From Algoriphagus taiwanensis (lineage in GTDB: Bacteria > Bacteroidota > Bacteroidia > Cytophagales > Cyclobacteriaceae): a stretch of 64,000 nucleotides of DNA. The notes below the pieces were generated by a model. That model did no database searches. It was not told the DNA's origin and saw only the letters and a program-made list of their open reading frames with translations. This document shows, piece by piece, positions 41,580-50,728 of the stretch. The DNA lies in NCBI RefSeq assembly GCF_036245645.1, contig NZ_BTPE01000001.1:248001-312000 (forward strand). The letters are read 5' to 3'. The number at the start of each line of letters is the position of its first letter. The first letter of the stretch is position 1. Made by a program: the position numbers and the translations under genes.

Positions 41580-41632
41580 TGGGAAAAAGTGGGGGAAAGT
41601 GGTAGATTGTGTAATTCAATTTCTTACTTTTG
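41580..41632 (+). promoter_or_regulatory. mraZp: MraZ-box operator and dcw promoter
   Basis: Three MraZ-type boxes lie at exact 10-base intervals: TGGGA (41580), TGGGG (41590) and the weaker TGGTA (41600), the TGGGN-N5 pattern known for MraZ. A -7 box TACTTTTG (41625-41632) follows, 37 bases before the mraZ ATG. The boxes cover the region where the -33 element should be, so MraZ would repress its own operon. Confidence 0.75.
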
Positions 41633-41669
41633 TTTTTACAGAAAACTCTACAAAAGATAGCGTCAGCAA

Positions 41670-42104
41670 ATGTTTAACAGTTCATACGATGCCAAGCTCG
41701 ATCCTAAAGGACGTCTGGTATTGCCGGCAAAGATCAAGTCGGCGATCCCGGAGGCCAATGGGACTACTTTGATGCTGCGTATGGCAGAGGACTACTGTCT
41801 GGCCCTGTATCCCATGGTGGAATACAGAAAGCTGGAGAACAAAGTCAAAGCGCTCAATATCCATAATCTGGAGCAGCGGACATTTCAGCGCTCTTTTTTC
41901 AGTACTGTCGTCGAGGTAGAGTTGGACAGTGCAGGTCGATTGCTTATCCCCAAGACTTACCAAACCTATGCCAAACTGGAGAAGGATGTAGTGGTCGTGG
42001 GGAATGGAATCCGGATAGAATTTTGGAATCCAGAGCAATACCAAAAGTTTGTGATTCCTGATCCGGCTGAAGTGTCTGGCCAAATGGAAAAGTTTCTCTC
42101 CTGA
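41670..42104 (+). CDS. mraZ: transcriptional regulator MraZ
   Basis: A 144-residue protein with two SpoVT/AbrB-like halves, each with the family's signature: DAKLDPKGRLVLPAKIK and ELDSAGRLLIPKTYQ. MraZ binds tandem TGGGN boxes and tunes division and cell-wall genes. It is the first gene of the dcw cluster, 5 bases before rsmH. The operator at 41580-41604 supports autoregulation. Confidence 0.95.
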   Translation: MFNSSYDAKLDPKGRLVLPAKIKSAIPEANGTTLMLRMAEDYCLALYPMVEYRKLENKVKALNIHNLEQRTFQRSFFSTVVEVELDSAGRLLIPKTYQTYAKLEKDVVVVGNGIRIEFWNPEQYQKFVIPDPAEVSGQMEKFLS

Positions 42105-42109
42105 CCGTC

Positions 42110-43021
42110 ATGACAGAGTCTGTGTACCATATTCCAGTGATGCTTGACCAATGCACTGAAGGCTTGGCTATTAATCCCAACGGGATTTATGTCGACGTCA
42201 CCTTTGGTGGAGGGGGACACTCTCGGGAAATCCTGAAAAATCTGGACCGAGGTCACCTTTACGCTTTTGATCAGGATGCTGACGCTGTGGCCAACGTCCC
42301 AAATGATGATCGGTTTACACTGATCGAGGCCAATTTCAGAGATATTCGTCGCTACCTCAGGCTCTATGGAGTGAAGCAGGTAGACGGGATTTTGGCGGAC
42401 TTGGGGATTTCTTCTCATCAGATCGATGAGCCAAGCAGGGGATTTTCCACCCGGTTCAGCGGCAGCTTGGATATGCGGATGAATCAATCCGCTCCACTTA
42501 CGGCCAAAGAGGTGCTCAACACCTACGAAGAGTCCCGATTGCACCGGCTTTTTGGGATGTATGGGGAGGTGAAAAATGCCAAAACTTTGGCTCAGGCGGT
42601 GGTAGCCGAACGCGCAGCCAGACCATTTGATACGACGGAAGGCTTTACCGCCTTCCTGAAAAAGTTTGCTCCCAGAGGGAAAGAGTTCAAGTACTTCGCT
42701 CAGGTGTTTCAGGGGCTTCGCATAGAAGTCAATGACGAGATGGGTGCCTTGGAGGAAATGCTTCTGAGTGCGGTAGAACTATTGAAGCCTGAAGGAAGGC
42801 TGGTGGTGATGAGCTACCATAGTCTTGAGGACAGACTGGTCAAAAATCTAATCACCAAGGGGAAGTTTCAGGGAGAAGTAGAAAAGGATTTCTATGGAAA
42901 TCTCCTTCGGCCGCTGGAGCCGGTAAGCCGGGGTGCTATCGTAGCCGATGAGGCAGAAGTAGCTTCCAATCCCAGAGCGAGGAGCGCAAAATTGAGAATT
43001 GCAAAAAAGATAGGGAAATGA
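42110..43021 (+). CDS. rsmH: 16S rRNA (cytosine-1402-N4)-methyltransferase
   Basis: RsmH (MraW) methylates N4 of C1402 in 16S rRNA. The 303-residue protein has HIPVMLDQCTEGL, the SAM motif VDVTFGGGGHS, GILADLGISSHQID, RGFSTRFSGSLDMRM, and the C-terminal YHSLEDRLVK. Length and motifs are standard. It overlaps the ftsL-like gene by 4 bases (ATGA). Confidence 0.95.
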   Translation: MTESVYHIPVMLDQCTEGLAINPNGIYVDVTFGGGGHSREILKNLDRGHLYAFDQDADAVANVPNDDRFTLIEANFRDIRRYLRLYGVKQVDGILADLGISSHQIDEPSRGFSTRFSGSLDMRMNQSAPLTAKEVLNTYEESRLHRLFGMYGEVKNAKTLAQAVVAERAARPFDTTEGFTAFLKKFAPRGKEFKYFAQVFQGLRIEVNDEMGALEEMLLSAVELLKPEGRLVVMSYHSLEDRLVKNLITKGKFQGEVEKDFYGNLLRPLEPVSRGAIVADEAEVASNPRARSAKLRIAKKIGK

Positions 43022-43401
43022 GTCAGAACACCTTTAAGAAGAAGCTTAAAGCCGGGAACAGCCCCAAAGGAGGTCCCCGAAAGACCATTTTCACCTGGAT
43101 GGAGGAGAAGTTGGACGTGACGCGGATTTTGGGCGAAGGGGTTCCGGTGCAGTTTGTGCCGCCTGTCGCTTTTCTTACCGTATTGGCTCTGCTCTACATC
43201 TACAGCAATCACCGGGCTGAAAACATGGTGAGAAAAATCGAAAAAGCCCAGCAAGAAGTAGAAGACATCCGTGCCGATGTCACTACGCTCGAGGCAGAAT
43301 ATATGCAGAGCAGCATGCAGTCCGAAGTGGCCAAGCGTGTCGCTCAGTACGAACTCTATGAATTGAATCAACCACCGGTAAAAATCGAAGTGAAAAAGTG
43401 A
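43018..43401 (+). CDS. FtsL-like division protein
   Basis: A 127-residue single-pass protein: a basic cytoplasmic tail of about 45 residues, one membrane helix (about 48-62, VAFLTVLALLYIY), then a heptad-rich periplasmic coil (ENMVRKIEKAQQEVEDIRADVTTLEAEY). That plan and the place between rsmH and ftsI match FtsL, which links FtsQ to FtsW/FtsI. FtsL sequences diverge widely, so the call rests on topology and position. Overlaps ftsI by 4 bases (GTGA). Confidence 0.8.
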   Translation: MSQNTFKKKLKAGNSPKGGPRKTIFTWMEEKLDVTRILGEGVPVQFVPPVAFLTVLALLYIYSNHRAENMVRKIEKAQQEVEDIRADVTTLEAEYMQSSMQSEVAKRVAQYELYELNQPPVKIEVKK

Positions 43402-45506
43402 ATATCAAACGCTCCATAGTGCTCCGAGTGAGGGTGGTTTTCATCCTGGTGGCGTTGGCTGCGTGTGCCATTCCTTACCGAATTGCCGTGGTACAGTTTC
43501 AGCAGGGTGAAAAATGGAGAGCCAAAGCGGAGCAGGTCAATTTTCAGTTTCGTGAAGTGCCTGCGACCAGGGGAAATATCTATGCTGCTGACGGAAGCCT
43601 TTTGGCTACCAGTCTGCCTTTTTACAGGGTGGCGATTGATCCTACGATGGCCAAGGATGCCAAGTTCAAGAGCGGAATTGATTCCCTATCCCGGTTGCTT
43701 TCTTCCTTCTACAGAGATAAGTCAGCTACCGCCTACAAGCGAATGATTCAGGATACACGGGGAGACAAAAAGCGCTATCTGGTGCTCAATAGAAAGCAAA
43801 TTGGCTATCAGGACATGCAAAAAATGGCCAAATGGCCAATTTTCCGTGATGGAAGACTTGGCGGCGGTGTCATTTTTGAAAAAGTAGAAAAGCGATATCA
43901 GCCATTTAATTCTCTGGCTAGCCGTACTGTGGGATTCCTCAATGAGGATGAATACGGAGCGGGTATCGAATATAGCTTCAATAATTACCTCAAGGGCAAA
44001 GATGGAAAGGCTCTGTTTCAGCGCTTGGCGGGCGGAAGTTGGAAGCCGGTTTTTGATGCGGAGGATATCAAGCCGGAAAATGGCTATGATGTCTACACTA
44101 CGCTCGATGTCAATCTTCAGGATATAGCCGAGACGGCCTTGAGACGTCAATTGATCGACAGAGACGCAGCCTTTGGTTCGGTGGTGGTGATGGAAGTCAA
44201 GACCGGTCATATCAAGGCCATGGCCAATCTTCAAAAAAACAAGAATGGGAAGGGTTACTCCGAAAGCTACAACTACGCAGTAGGAGATATCGGCAACACT
44301 GAGCCCGGGTCCACATTCAAGCTCCTTTCCATGCTGGCACTTTTGGAGGAAAACAAAGTCAGCCTGAATGAGATGATTGAGACTGGAAATGGAGCTCATC
44401 GGTTCTACAATCAAACCATGTACGATGCCAAGCGTGGAGGATTTGGGACAATAACTATCCGTGAAGCTTTTGAGAAATCCTCCAACGTGGCCATTTCCAA
44501 GCTGGTAGACATGCACTTTGGTTCTAGTCCATCCAAGTTTTTGGCCTATGTGGAAAAGGCAGGACTCAAGGAGCCTTTCGGAATTCAACTGGAAGGAGAG
44601 GGCAAGCCTTTCTTCAAAAAGCCGGGAGCGAAGGACTGGTATGGAACCTCCTTGCCATGGATTTCCATTGGCTATGAATCCAAGCTCAATCCTATCCATA
44701 CCCTCGCTCTTTATAATGCGGTTGCCAATAATGGAGTGATGATGAAGCCGCTTTTTGTCAAAGCTGTGGGAAGAGGGAATTCATTTGTAGAAACCTACGA
44801 GCCAGAGGCCATCCGAAAAAGTATCGCGTCCGAAAAGACCATCAAGCAGCTTCAGGAACTGCTGGAAGGGGTAGTCCTCAGAGGCACAGCCAAAAACATC
44901 CTTAATCCGGATTATTCCATAGCAGGAAAGACAGGTACTGCTCAGAAAATCATCAATGGCCGCTATACCGAGACTTACTATACCAGCTTTGCGGGATATT
45001 TTCCGGCAGACAGGCCTAAGTATAGCATGATCGTGGTCATTGATAGTCCAAAAGGTTTTGCTGCTTATGGTGGTGATGTGTCGGCCCCGGTATTCAAAGA
45101 AATCGCCGATCGGATTTTTGCCTTGGATATGGAACTCAATCCGGTGGATCAATCCAAAATATTCACTGCGGAGTCTGGTGATCCCAAAATCCCAGTAATC
45201 AAAGCTGGAAAAGGCGAAGACCTGCAGGGGATTTTTGAGCACTTGGGCATTTCTGCCAAATCTCCCGCCGCCGAGGAATGGGTAAAGCCCACTCTTGTAG
45301 CTGAGCGGGTGGATCTCAAAATCAATGAGACCGATAAGCCTGTCGTTCCCGATGTGTCTGGAATGCCTCTTAGAGATGCTCTTTTCATTCTGGAAAATAA
45401 AGGCCTACGAGTCAATTACAACGGAACCGGCCGGGTGATCCAGCAATCCATCTTGCCCGGAACCCAGCTTACCCCAAATACCACTATTAACCTTGTGCTT
45501 GGATAA
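43398..45506 (+). CDS. ftsI: septal penicillin-binding protein (FtsI) with PASTA domain
   Basis: A 702-residue class B PBP, the transpeptidase of septal peptidoglycan. One N-terminal membrane helix (about 8-25) is followed by a dimerisation domain (RGNIYAADGSLLATS) and the transpeptidase with STFK (Ser305-Lys308), SSN in EKSSNVAIS, and KTGT in AGKTGTAQK. The C-terminal 60 residues are a PASTA domain (VPDVSGMPLRDALFILENKGL), as in many Bacteroidota. It starts with GTG inside the ftsL end and is followed directly by murE. Confidence 0.93.
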   Translation: MNIKRSIVLRVRVVFILVALAACAIPYRIAVVQFQQGEKWRAKAEQVNFQFREVPATRGNIYAADGSLLATSLPFYRVAIDPTMAKDAKFKSGIDSLSRLLSSFYRDKSATAYKRMIQDTRGDKKRYLVLNRKQIGYQDMQKMAKWPIFRDGRLGGGVIFEKVEKRYQPFNSLASRTVGFLNEDEYGAGIEYSFNNYLKGKDGKALFQRLAGGSWKPVFDAEDIKPENGYDVYTTLDVNLQDIAETALRRQLIDRDAAFGSVVVMEVKTGHIKAMANLQKNKNGKGYSESYNYAVGDIGNTEPGSTFKLLSMLALLEENKVSLNEMIETGNGAHRFYNQTMYDAKRGGFGTITIREAFEKSSNVAISKLVDMHFGSSPSKFLAYVEKAGLKEPFGIQLEGEGKPFFKKPGAKDWYGTSLPWISIGYESKLNPIHTLALYNAVANNGVMMKPLFVKAVGRGNSFVETYEPEAIRKSIASEKTIKQLQELLEGVVLRGTAKNILNPDYSIAGKTGTAQKIINGRYTETYYTSFAGYFPADRPKYSMIVVIDSPKGFAAYGGDVSAPVFKEIADRIFALDMELNPVDQSKIFTAESGDPKIPVIKAGKGEDLQGIFEHLGISAKSPAAEEWVKPTLVAERVDLKINETDKPVVPDVSGMPLRDALFILENKGLRVNYNGTGRVIQQSILPGTQLTPNTTINLVLG

Positions 45507-46973
45507 ATGAAACTACTCAAAGACATATTATATAAAGTGTCACTTACCTCTACTCAGGGAAACATGGAGCAGAAGGTAAGCGAACTCGTCTTTGACAGCC
45601 GCAAAGTCAGCAAGGATTGTGCGTTCGTGGCGGTGGCAGGTACCCAGGTGGATGGACATGAGTACATTGAGGCAGCTTTGGAAAAGGGAGCAGGAGTCAT
45701 CGTCTGCGAAAGACTCCCCGAAAAGATTCGAGAAGGAATCACTTACGTCCAAGTGACCGATTCGGCAAGGGCTCTTGGAATCATGGCTTCTAACTTTTTT
45801 GGAAATCCTTCCGACAAAATCAAAGTAGTGGCCGTGACTGGTACCAACGGGAAGACCACAACTGTGACCCTTCTCCACCAGCTTTTTGTGGCTATGGGTT
45901 ATTCCACAGGCCTTTTGTCCACAGTAGAAAACAGAATAAACGAGAAGATCATCCCGGCTACACATACCACACCTGATTCTGTGAGCGTGCAAAGATTGCT
46001 CAAGCAGATGGTGGATGAAGGCTGCACCTATTGCTTCATGGAAGCAAGTAGCCATGCTATTGTTCAGGAAAGAATTGCCGGACTCAAGCTTGCAGGTGCA
46101 GTATTTACCAATATTTCTCATGACCATTTGGACTACCATGGGACATTCGATGAGTATATCAAAGCCAAAAAGAAACTCTTCGATGAGCTTCCCAAGGATT
46201 CTTTTGCCTTGGTCAATGCAGATGATAAACGAGGCATGGTCATGCTTCAAAACTGCAAGGCTACACTCCAAACCTTCGCACTGAAATCCGCTGCTGACTT
46301 CAAAGCCAAAATCCTCTCCAATACCCTGGAAGGTCTTGAGCTGGATATCAATGGAAAATCCATCTGGTTTAGGCTGATCGGGGCTTTCAATGCCTACAAT
46401 CTCTTGGCTGTGTATGGAGTGGCTGTTCTCCTGGGAGAAGAAGAGGAGGAAGTCCTCCGTGAATTGTCTGTAATCCGTGGTGCCAAAGGAAGATTTGACC
46501 GAATCTCCAAGGGTGGAGTCACGGCCATCGTGGATTATGCCCATACACCTGATGCACTCGAAAATGTCCTGAAGACCATCAATCAGGTACGCACAGGAAA
46601 TGAACAGCTGATCACCGTGGTGGGCTGTGGAGGAAATCGAGACAAGACCAAGCGTCCTGCCATGGCAAAGATTGCCGTGAAGGAAAGCGATAAAGTGATT
46701 TTGACCTCTGACAATCCCCGATTCGAAGAGCCTATGGATATCCTCAGGGATATGCAGGCTGGAATAGGCCCAAGCGAAATGAGAAAAACTCTGACCATCG
46801 AGGACCGAAAAGAAGCGATCAAAACCGCTGTCATGCTCTGCCAAAAAGGGGATATCATTCTCATTGCAGGCAAGGGGCACGAAGACTATCAGGAAATCAA
46901 AGGAGTAAAGCATCATTTCGACGATGCCGAGACTGTGACCGAAATCTTAAATCAATTCTCAACCAACCGCTAA
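45507..46973 (+). CDS. murE: UDP-MurNAc-L-Ala-D-Glu ligase
   Basis: MurE adds the third amino acid, normally meso-diaminopimelate in Bacteroidota, to the peptidoglycan precursor. The 488-residue protein has the ATP loop TGTNGKTTT, the MurE-specific THTTPDSV, SSHA, NISHDHLDYHGTFDEYIKAK, and the C-terminal DNPRFEEP, the signature of the DAP-adding enzyme. GKGHEDYQ closes it. One base separates it from the ftsI stop. Confidence 0.96.
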   Translation: MKLLKDILYKVSLTSTQGNMEQKVSELVFDSRKVSKDCAFVAVAGTQVDGHEYIEAALEKGAGVIVCERLPEKIREGITYVQVTDSARALGIMASNFFGNPSDKIKVVAVTGTNGKTTTVTLLHQLFVAMGYSTGLLSTVENRINEKIIPATHTTPDSVSVQRLLKQMVDEGCTYCFMEASSHAIVQERIAGLKLAGAVFTNISHDHLDYHGTFDEYIKAKKKLFDELPKDSFALVNADDKRGMVMLQNCKATLQTFALKSAADFKAKILSNTLEGLELDINGKSIWFRLIGAFNAYNLLAVYGVAVLLGEEEEEVLRELSVIRGAKGRFDRISKGGVTAIVDYAHTPDALENVLKTINQVRTGNEQLITVVGCGGNRDKTKRPAMAKIAVKESDKVILTSDNPRFEEPMDILRDMQAGIGPSEMRKTLTIEDRKEAIKTAVMLCQKGDIILIAGKGHEDYQEIKGVKHHFDDAETVTEILNQFSTNR

Positions 46974-46974
46974 A

Positions 46975-48186
46975 ATGCTATACCCCATTTTTGACTACTT
47001 AGATCGAGTTTTGGACATCCCGGGTACGGGAGTGTTCCGATATATCTCGTTCCGTGCGGGAATGGCAGCGGTGTTTTCCCTGATCATTACCATAACTTTT
47101 GGCAAGGCCATCATCGAATGGATTCGAAGAAGACAGATTGGTGAGACGGTCCGTGATTTGGGTCTCGAAGGGCAAGCGCAGAAGAAAGGCACCCCTACCA
47201 TGGGAGGTCTGATGATGATTGCCGCCATCCTGATTCCGACCCTTCTTTTTGCCAACCTGAAAAATATTTATGTCATCCTCTTATTGATCACCACGGTTTG
47301 GCTGGGGTTGATTGGCTTTTTGGATGATTACATCAAGGTATTTAGAAAAAACAAAGAAGGACTCAAAGGCCGATTCAAAATCGTCGGTCAAATAGGAATC
47401 GGAATCATCGTGGGCACTACCCTTTACTTCAACGATGATGTAGTCGTAAGAGAGTTTTCCACTCCTGTTTCTGTAGAAAGTGGAGTAGTGGAGACACCGG
47501 CTTTCCAAGATGTGAAAGCACTGAAAACGACCATTCCTTTTGTCAAAAACAATGAGCTGAATTACGAAAATCTATTGGGCTTCTTGGGGGAAAGCATGAC
47601 TCCGATTCTCTACATCCTCGTGGTGATTTTCATTATCACCGCGGTATCTAACGGAGCCAATATCACAGATGGAATCGACGGTCTGGCTGCGGGTACTTCG
47701 GCGATTATCGGTTTGACAATAGCCATTTTCGCTTACCTGAGCGGCAATGCCATTTTCTCCCAATACCTCAACATCATGTACATCCCCAACTCCGGGGAGC
47801 TGGTGATTTTTGCTTCAGCATTTATCGGGGCCTGCGTGGGCTTCCTCTGGTACAATGCCTATCCGGCTCAGGTATTCATGGGTGATACCGGTTCCCTGAT
47901 GCTGGGTGGAGTGATCGCTGTTTTGGCACTCACTCTGAGAAAAGAACTCTTGATCCCAATCATGTGCGGCATTTTCCTGATTGAAAATGTGAGTGTCATG
48001 CTTCAGGTCAGCTACTTCAAATACACCAAAAGAAAATACGGAGAGGGCAGAAGGATTTTCCTGATGTCCCCACTTCACCATCACTACCAAAAGAAGGGAA
48101 TCCAAGAAGCGAAAATTGTGACCCGCTTCTGGATCGTCGGCATTTTGCTGGCGGTGATCACCTTGGCCACACTGAAACTGAGATAA
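46975..48186 (+). CDS. mraY: phospho-MurNAc-pentapeptide transferase
   Basis: MraY moves phospho-MurNAc-pentapeptide to undecaprenyl phosphate, making lipid I. The 403-residue protein has ten hydrophobic segments and the catalytic aspartates in GFLDDYIKV, NGANITDGIDGLAAG and AQVFMGDTGSLMLG. HHHYQKKG is the C-terminal motif. The stretch of about 40 residues between YFNDDVVV and LNYENLL is longer than in E. coli, which is common in Bacteroidota. Overlaps murD by 1 base. Confidence 0.96.
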   Translation: MLYPIFDYLDRVLDIPGTGVFRYISFRAGMAAVFSLIITITFGKAIIEWIRRRQIGETVRDLGLEGQAQKKGTPTMGGLMMIAAILIPTLLFANLKNIYVILLLITTVWLGLIGFLDDYIKVFRKNKEGLKGRFKIVGQIGIGIIVGTTLYFNDDVVVREFSTPVSVESGVVETPAFQDVKALKTTIPFVKNNELNYENLLGFLGESMTPILYILVVIFIITAVSNGANITDGIDGLAAGTSAIIGLTIAIFAYLSGNAIFSQYLNIMYIPNSGELVIFASAFIGACVGFLWYNAYPAQVFMGDTGSLMLGGVIAVLALTLRKELLIPIMCGIFLIENVSVMLQVSYFKYTKRKYGEGRRIFLMSPLHHHYQKKGIQEAKIVTRFWIVGILLAVITLATLKLR

Positions 48187-49541
48187 TGAAAAAGATCGCC
48201 ATACTCGGAGCCGGAGAAAGCGGATTGGGAGCAGCATTGCTTGCCAAGCGGGAAGGCTTTGCCGTATGGGTATCGGATTCTGGTCAGATTTCAGCCCAGA
48301 GAAAAGACAGCCTCAAGCAGGCAAACATACCTTTTGAAGAAGGAGGACATACCGAGGACGAAATCCTCTCCAGCGACTGGATTATCAAAAGTCCGGGGAT
48401 TCCTTCCTCAGCTCATTTGGTCAAAAAGGCCACGGAGCAGGGAGTGCCTGTCATCGACGAACTGGAATTTGCTTTCCGATTTAGCAAAGGGAAAGTCATT
48501 GCCATCACGGGCACCAATGGAAAAACAACAACTACACTCCTGACCTACCATTTGATGAAAGAGGCAGGAATGGATGTGGGATTGGCAGGTAATGTGGGGA
48601 AAAGCTGGGCTGCACAGCTCATCGAAGGAGATCACGCATGGTGGGTTTTGGAAGTTTCCAGCTTTCAGATTGACGGGATGGTGGTATTCCAGCCGGAAAT
48701 TGCCCTTTTGACCAATATTACTCCGGATCATCTGGACCGATACGAGTATCAGATGGACAAATACATCCTGTCCAAGATGAGCCTGTTCCGGCAAATGAAT
48801 GCCCGGCAGAAAGCGATCTTCTACAAAGAGGATCCTTATTCTCAGCGGGGATATTCCAAGAAGCCATGCAAAGCCTCCTCCTATTGGATTTCCCTTATCG
48901 AAACTCAAGAAAAAGGTGGTTATTCTGATGGTGAAACGCTTGAAATCCGGATTTCCGGAAAGCGAGCTTCCATTCCTGTGGACCTGCTCCCGATTCAGGG
49001 CAAGCATAATTTGCTCAATGCCCTCTTTGCCGGGACCGCAGCGATGCTGGCAGGAGTTACCGAGGAGCAGTTGAAAAGTGGTTTCCCCACATTCAAAAAT
49101 GCCCCCCATCGCATGGAGGAAGTGCGGGTATTGAATGGAGTCCGCTACATCAACGATTCCAAAGGCACCAATGTAGAGTCCACTTTCTACGCTTTGGGAA
49201 GCTATACAGAGCCGATGATTTGGATTGCAGGCGGAGTGGACAAAGGAAATGACTATAGCACGCTTCTTCCCTTGGTGGAAAAGGGCAAGGTGAAGACTTT
49301 GATCTGTTTGGGAAAGGACAATTCGAAATTGAAAAAAGCCTTCTCTGAGGCCATTGAGACGATAGTGGAGACGGAAGATATCCGGGAGGCCGTGTATTTG
49401 GCTCAGGAAAAAGCCCAGGAAGGGGAAGTGGTTTTGCTTTCTCCAGCCTGTGCAAGTTTTGATTTATTCAGGAATTACGAGGACCGAGGCGAGCAGTTTA
49501 GAGCTGCTGTTTTGGCACTAAAAGAAAAGGAAAACGCATGA
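48186..49541 (+). CDS. murD: UDP-MurNAc-L-alanine:D-glutamate ligase
   Basis: MurD adds D-glutamate to UDP-MurNAc-L-Ala. The 451-residue length is normal. The nucleotide loop is ITGTNGKTTTT, LTNITPDHLDRYEYQM holds the metal site, and NAPHRMEEV and NDSKGTNVEST are clear MurD marks. A Rossmann start ILGAGESGLGAALLA binds UDP. It overlaps ftsW by 4 bases (ATGA). Confidence 0.95.
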   Translation: MKKIAILGAGESGLGAALLAKREGFAVWVSDSGQISAQRKDSLKQANIPFEEGGHTEDEILSSDWIIKSPGIPSSAHLVKKATEQGVPVIDELEFAFRFSKGKVIAITGTNGKTTTTLLTYHLMKEAGMDVGLAGNVGKSWAAQLIEGDHAWWVLEVSSFQIDGMVVFQPEIALLTNITPDHLDRYEYQMDKYILSKMSLFRQMNARQKAIFYKEDPYSQRGYSKKPCKASSYWISLIETQEKGGYSDGETLEIRISGKRASIPVDLLPIQGKHNLLNALFAGTAAMLAGVTEEQLKSGFPTFKNAPHRMEEVRVLNGVRYINDSKGTNVESTFYALGSYTEPMIWIAGGVDKGNDYSTLLPLVEKGKVKTLICLGKDNSKLKKAFSEAIETIVETEDIREAVYLAQEKAQEGEVVLLSPACASFDLFRNYEDRGEQFRAAVLALKEKENA

Positions 49542-50722
49542 ACCAGCTGAAAGCATGGATTGATGAGCATTTCAAGGGAGATCCCATCATTTGGGCGATC
49601 GTGATTCTGCTGTCTCTGTTCAGCATCCTGGTTGTGTATTCCGCAACGGGAACTCTGGCTTACAAGACAGCGGGAGGAAACACCGAGCTGTATCTTTTCA
49701 GACACTCTTTCCTGGTTTTCCTTTCCCTTTTCGTGATGTGGCTGGCGCATAAGATGCCCTACAGAAAGTACGCGCTTTACGCCCGTCTTTTCATGTATTT
49801 ATCTATTCCGCTTTTGTTATTTACCTACCTCTTTGGCTCCAATATCAATGAGGCCAACCGTTGGTTGACCATACCGGTGATCAATCAGGCTTTTCAGCCA
49901 TCTGATTTGGCTAAGCTGTCCCTTATCGCTGCCTTGGCTGCAATGTTGGCCACAAAGCAGAGAAATATCAAAGACTTTGCCGGCACATTCCTGCCAATCA
50001 TGCTTTCCATAGGCCTGATCTGCGGACTTATTGGAATGGCCAATATGTCCACGGCGATTTTGCTCCTGATGACCTGTCTTTTGATCATGTTTATCGGAAG
50101 AGTTCCGGTGAAGTTCATTGGTTTGGTGATTTTGATCGGAGTCATCGGTTTGGGAGGAGCGGTGCTTTTCGGACAGCGGGGAGATACTTTCCTTAGCCGA
50201 ATCGAGGACTTTAGAGAATCCAGAGTGGATGACAGCAAGATTCCTTTTCAGGCGGAGCAGTCCTATATCGCCATTGCCACAGGCGGGGTGACTGGAAAAG
50301 GTCCGGGTAACAGTGAGCAGAGAAATTCTCTCCCACACCCTTACTCGGATTTTATCTACGCCATCATCATCGAAGAATACGGATTGATCGGAGGAGCTAC
50401 TGTGCTTTTCCTCTACCTCGCACTCCTGTATCGGGGCATGCGTATCGTGGTCAATTCCAACAAAGCCTTTGGAGGCTTGCTTTCCGCCGGGCTGAGTTTT
50501 GCCCTGGTGATCCAAGCCCTTGTCAATATGGCCGTAGCTGTAGGGCTTGGCCCAATCACCGGACTTCCTTTGCCACTATTGAGTATGGGAGGGACTTCTT
50601 TGGTATTTACCGGAACAGCCCTTGGGATTATCCTCAGTGTGAGCCGAGGGGATCATCAGGATGAGGCCATTGCGGCTGCCGCCGAAATGCCAAAAGCAAG
50701 CAATAGACTGAGAACAGCATAA
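49538..50722 (+). CDS. ftsW: septal peptidoglycan polymerase FtsW
   Basis: A 394-residue SEDS glycosyltransferase with ten hydrophobic segments. FtsW polymerises glycan strands at the septum with FtsI. SEDS marks include NEANRWLTIP near the putative catalytic loop, FQPSDLAKL, the family Asp-containing loop in PHPYSDFIYAIIIEEYG, and TGLPLPLLSMGGTSL near the end. It sits between murD (4-base overlap) and murG (6 bases). Confidence 0.94.
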   Translation: MNQLKAWIDEHFKGDPIIWAIVILLSLFSILVVYSATGTLAYKTAGGNTELYLFRHSFLVFLSLFVMWLAHKMPYRKYALYARLFMYLSIPLLLFTYLFGSNINEANRWLTIPVINQAFQPSDLAKLSLIAALAAMLATKQRNIKDFAGTFLPIMLSIGLICGLIGMANMSTAILLLMTCLLIMFIGRVPVKFIGLVILIGVIGLGGAVLFGQRGDTFLSRIEDFRESRVDDSKIPFQAEQSYIAIATGGVTGKGPGNSEQRNSLPHPYSDFIYAIIIEEYGLIGGATVLFLYLALLYRGMRIVVNSNKAFGGLLSAGLSFALVIQALVNMAVAVGLGPITGLPLPLLSMGGTSLVFTGTALGIILSVSRGDHQDEAIAAAAEMPKASNRLRTA

Positions 50723-50728
50723 GCAAAA

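Noticed and set aside
41580..41604. Short CRISPR-like or satellite repeat (10-base periodicity)
   Set aside because: Three boxes at 10-base intervals upstream of mraZ are explained by MraZ binding; no CRISPR array or cas gene is present anywhere in the window.
43722..44699. 325-residue open frame on the minus strand
   Set aside because: Lies wholly opposite ftsI with its intact transpeptidase motifs; no independent evidence.
45540..46916. 458-residue open frame on the minus strand
   Set aside because: It is the mirror of murE, whose motifs and codon structure are unmistakable; the minus-strand product has no recognisable domain and a His/Cys/Ser-rich composition typical of antisense frames.
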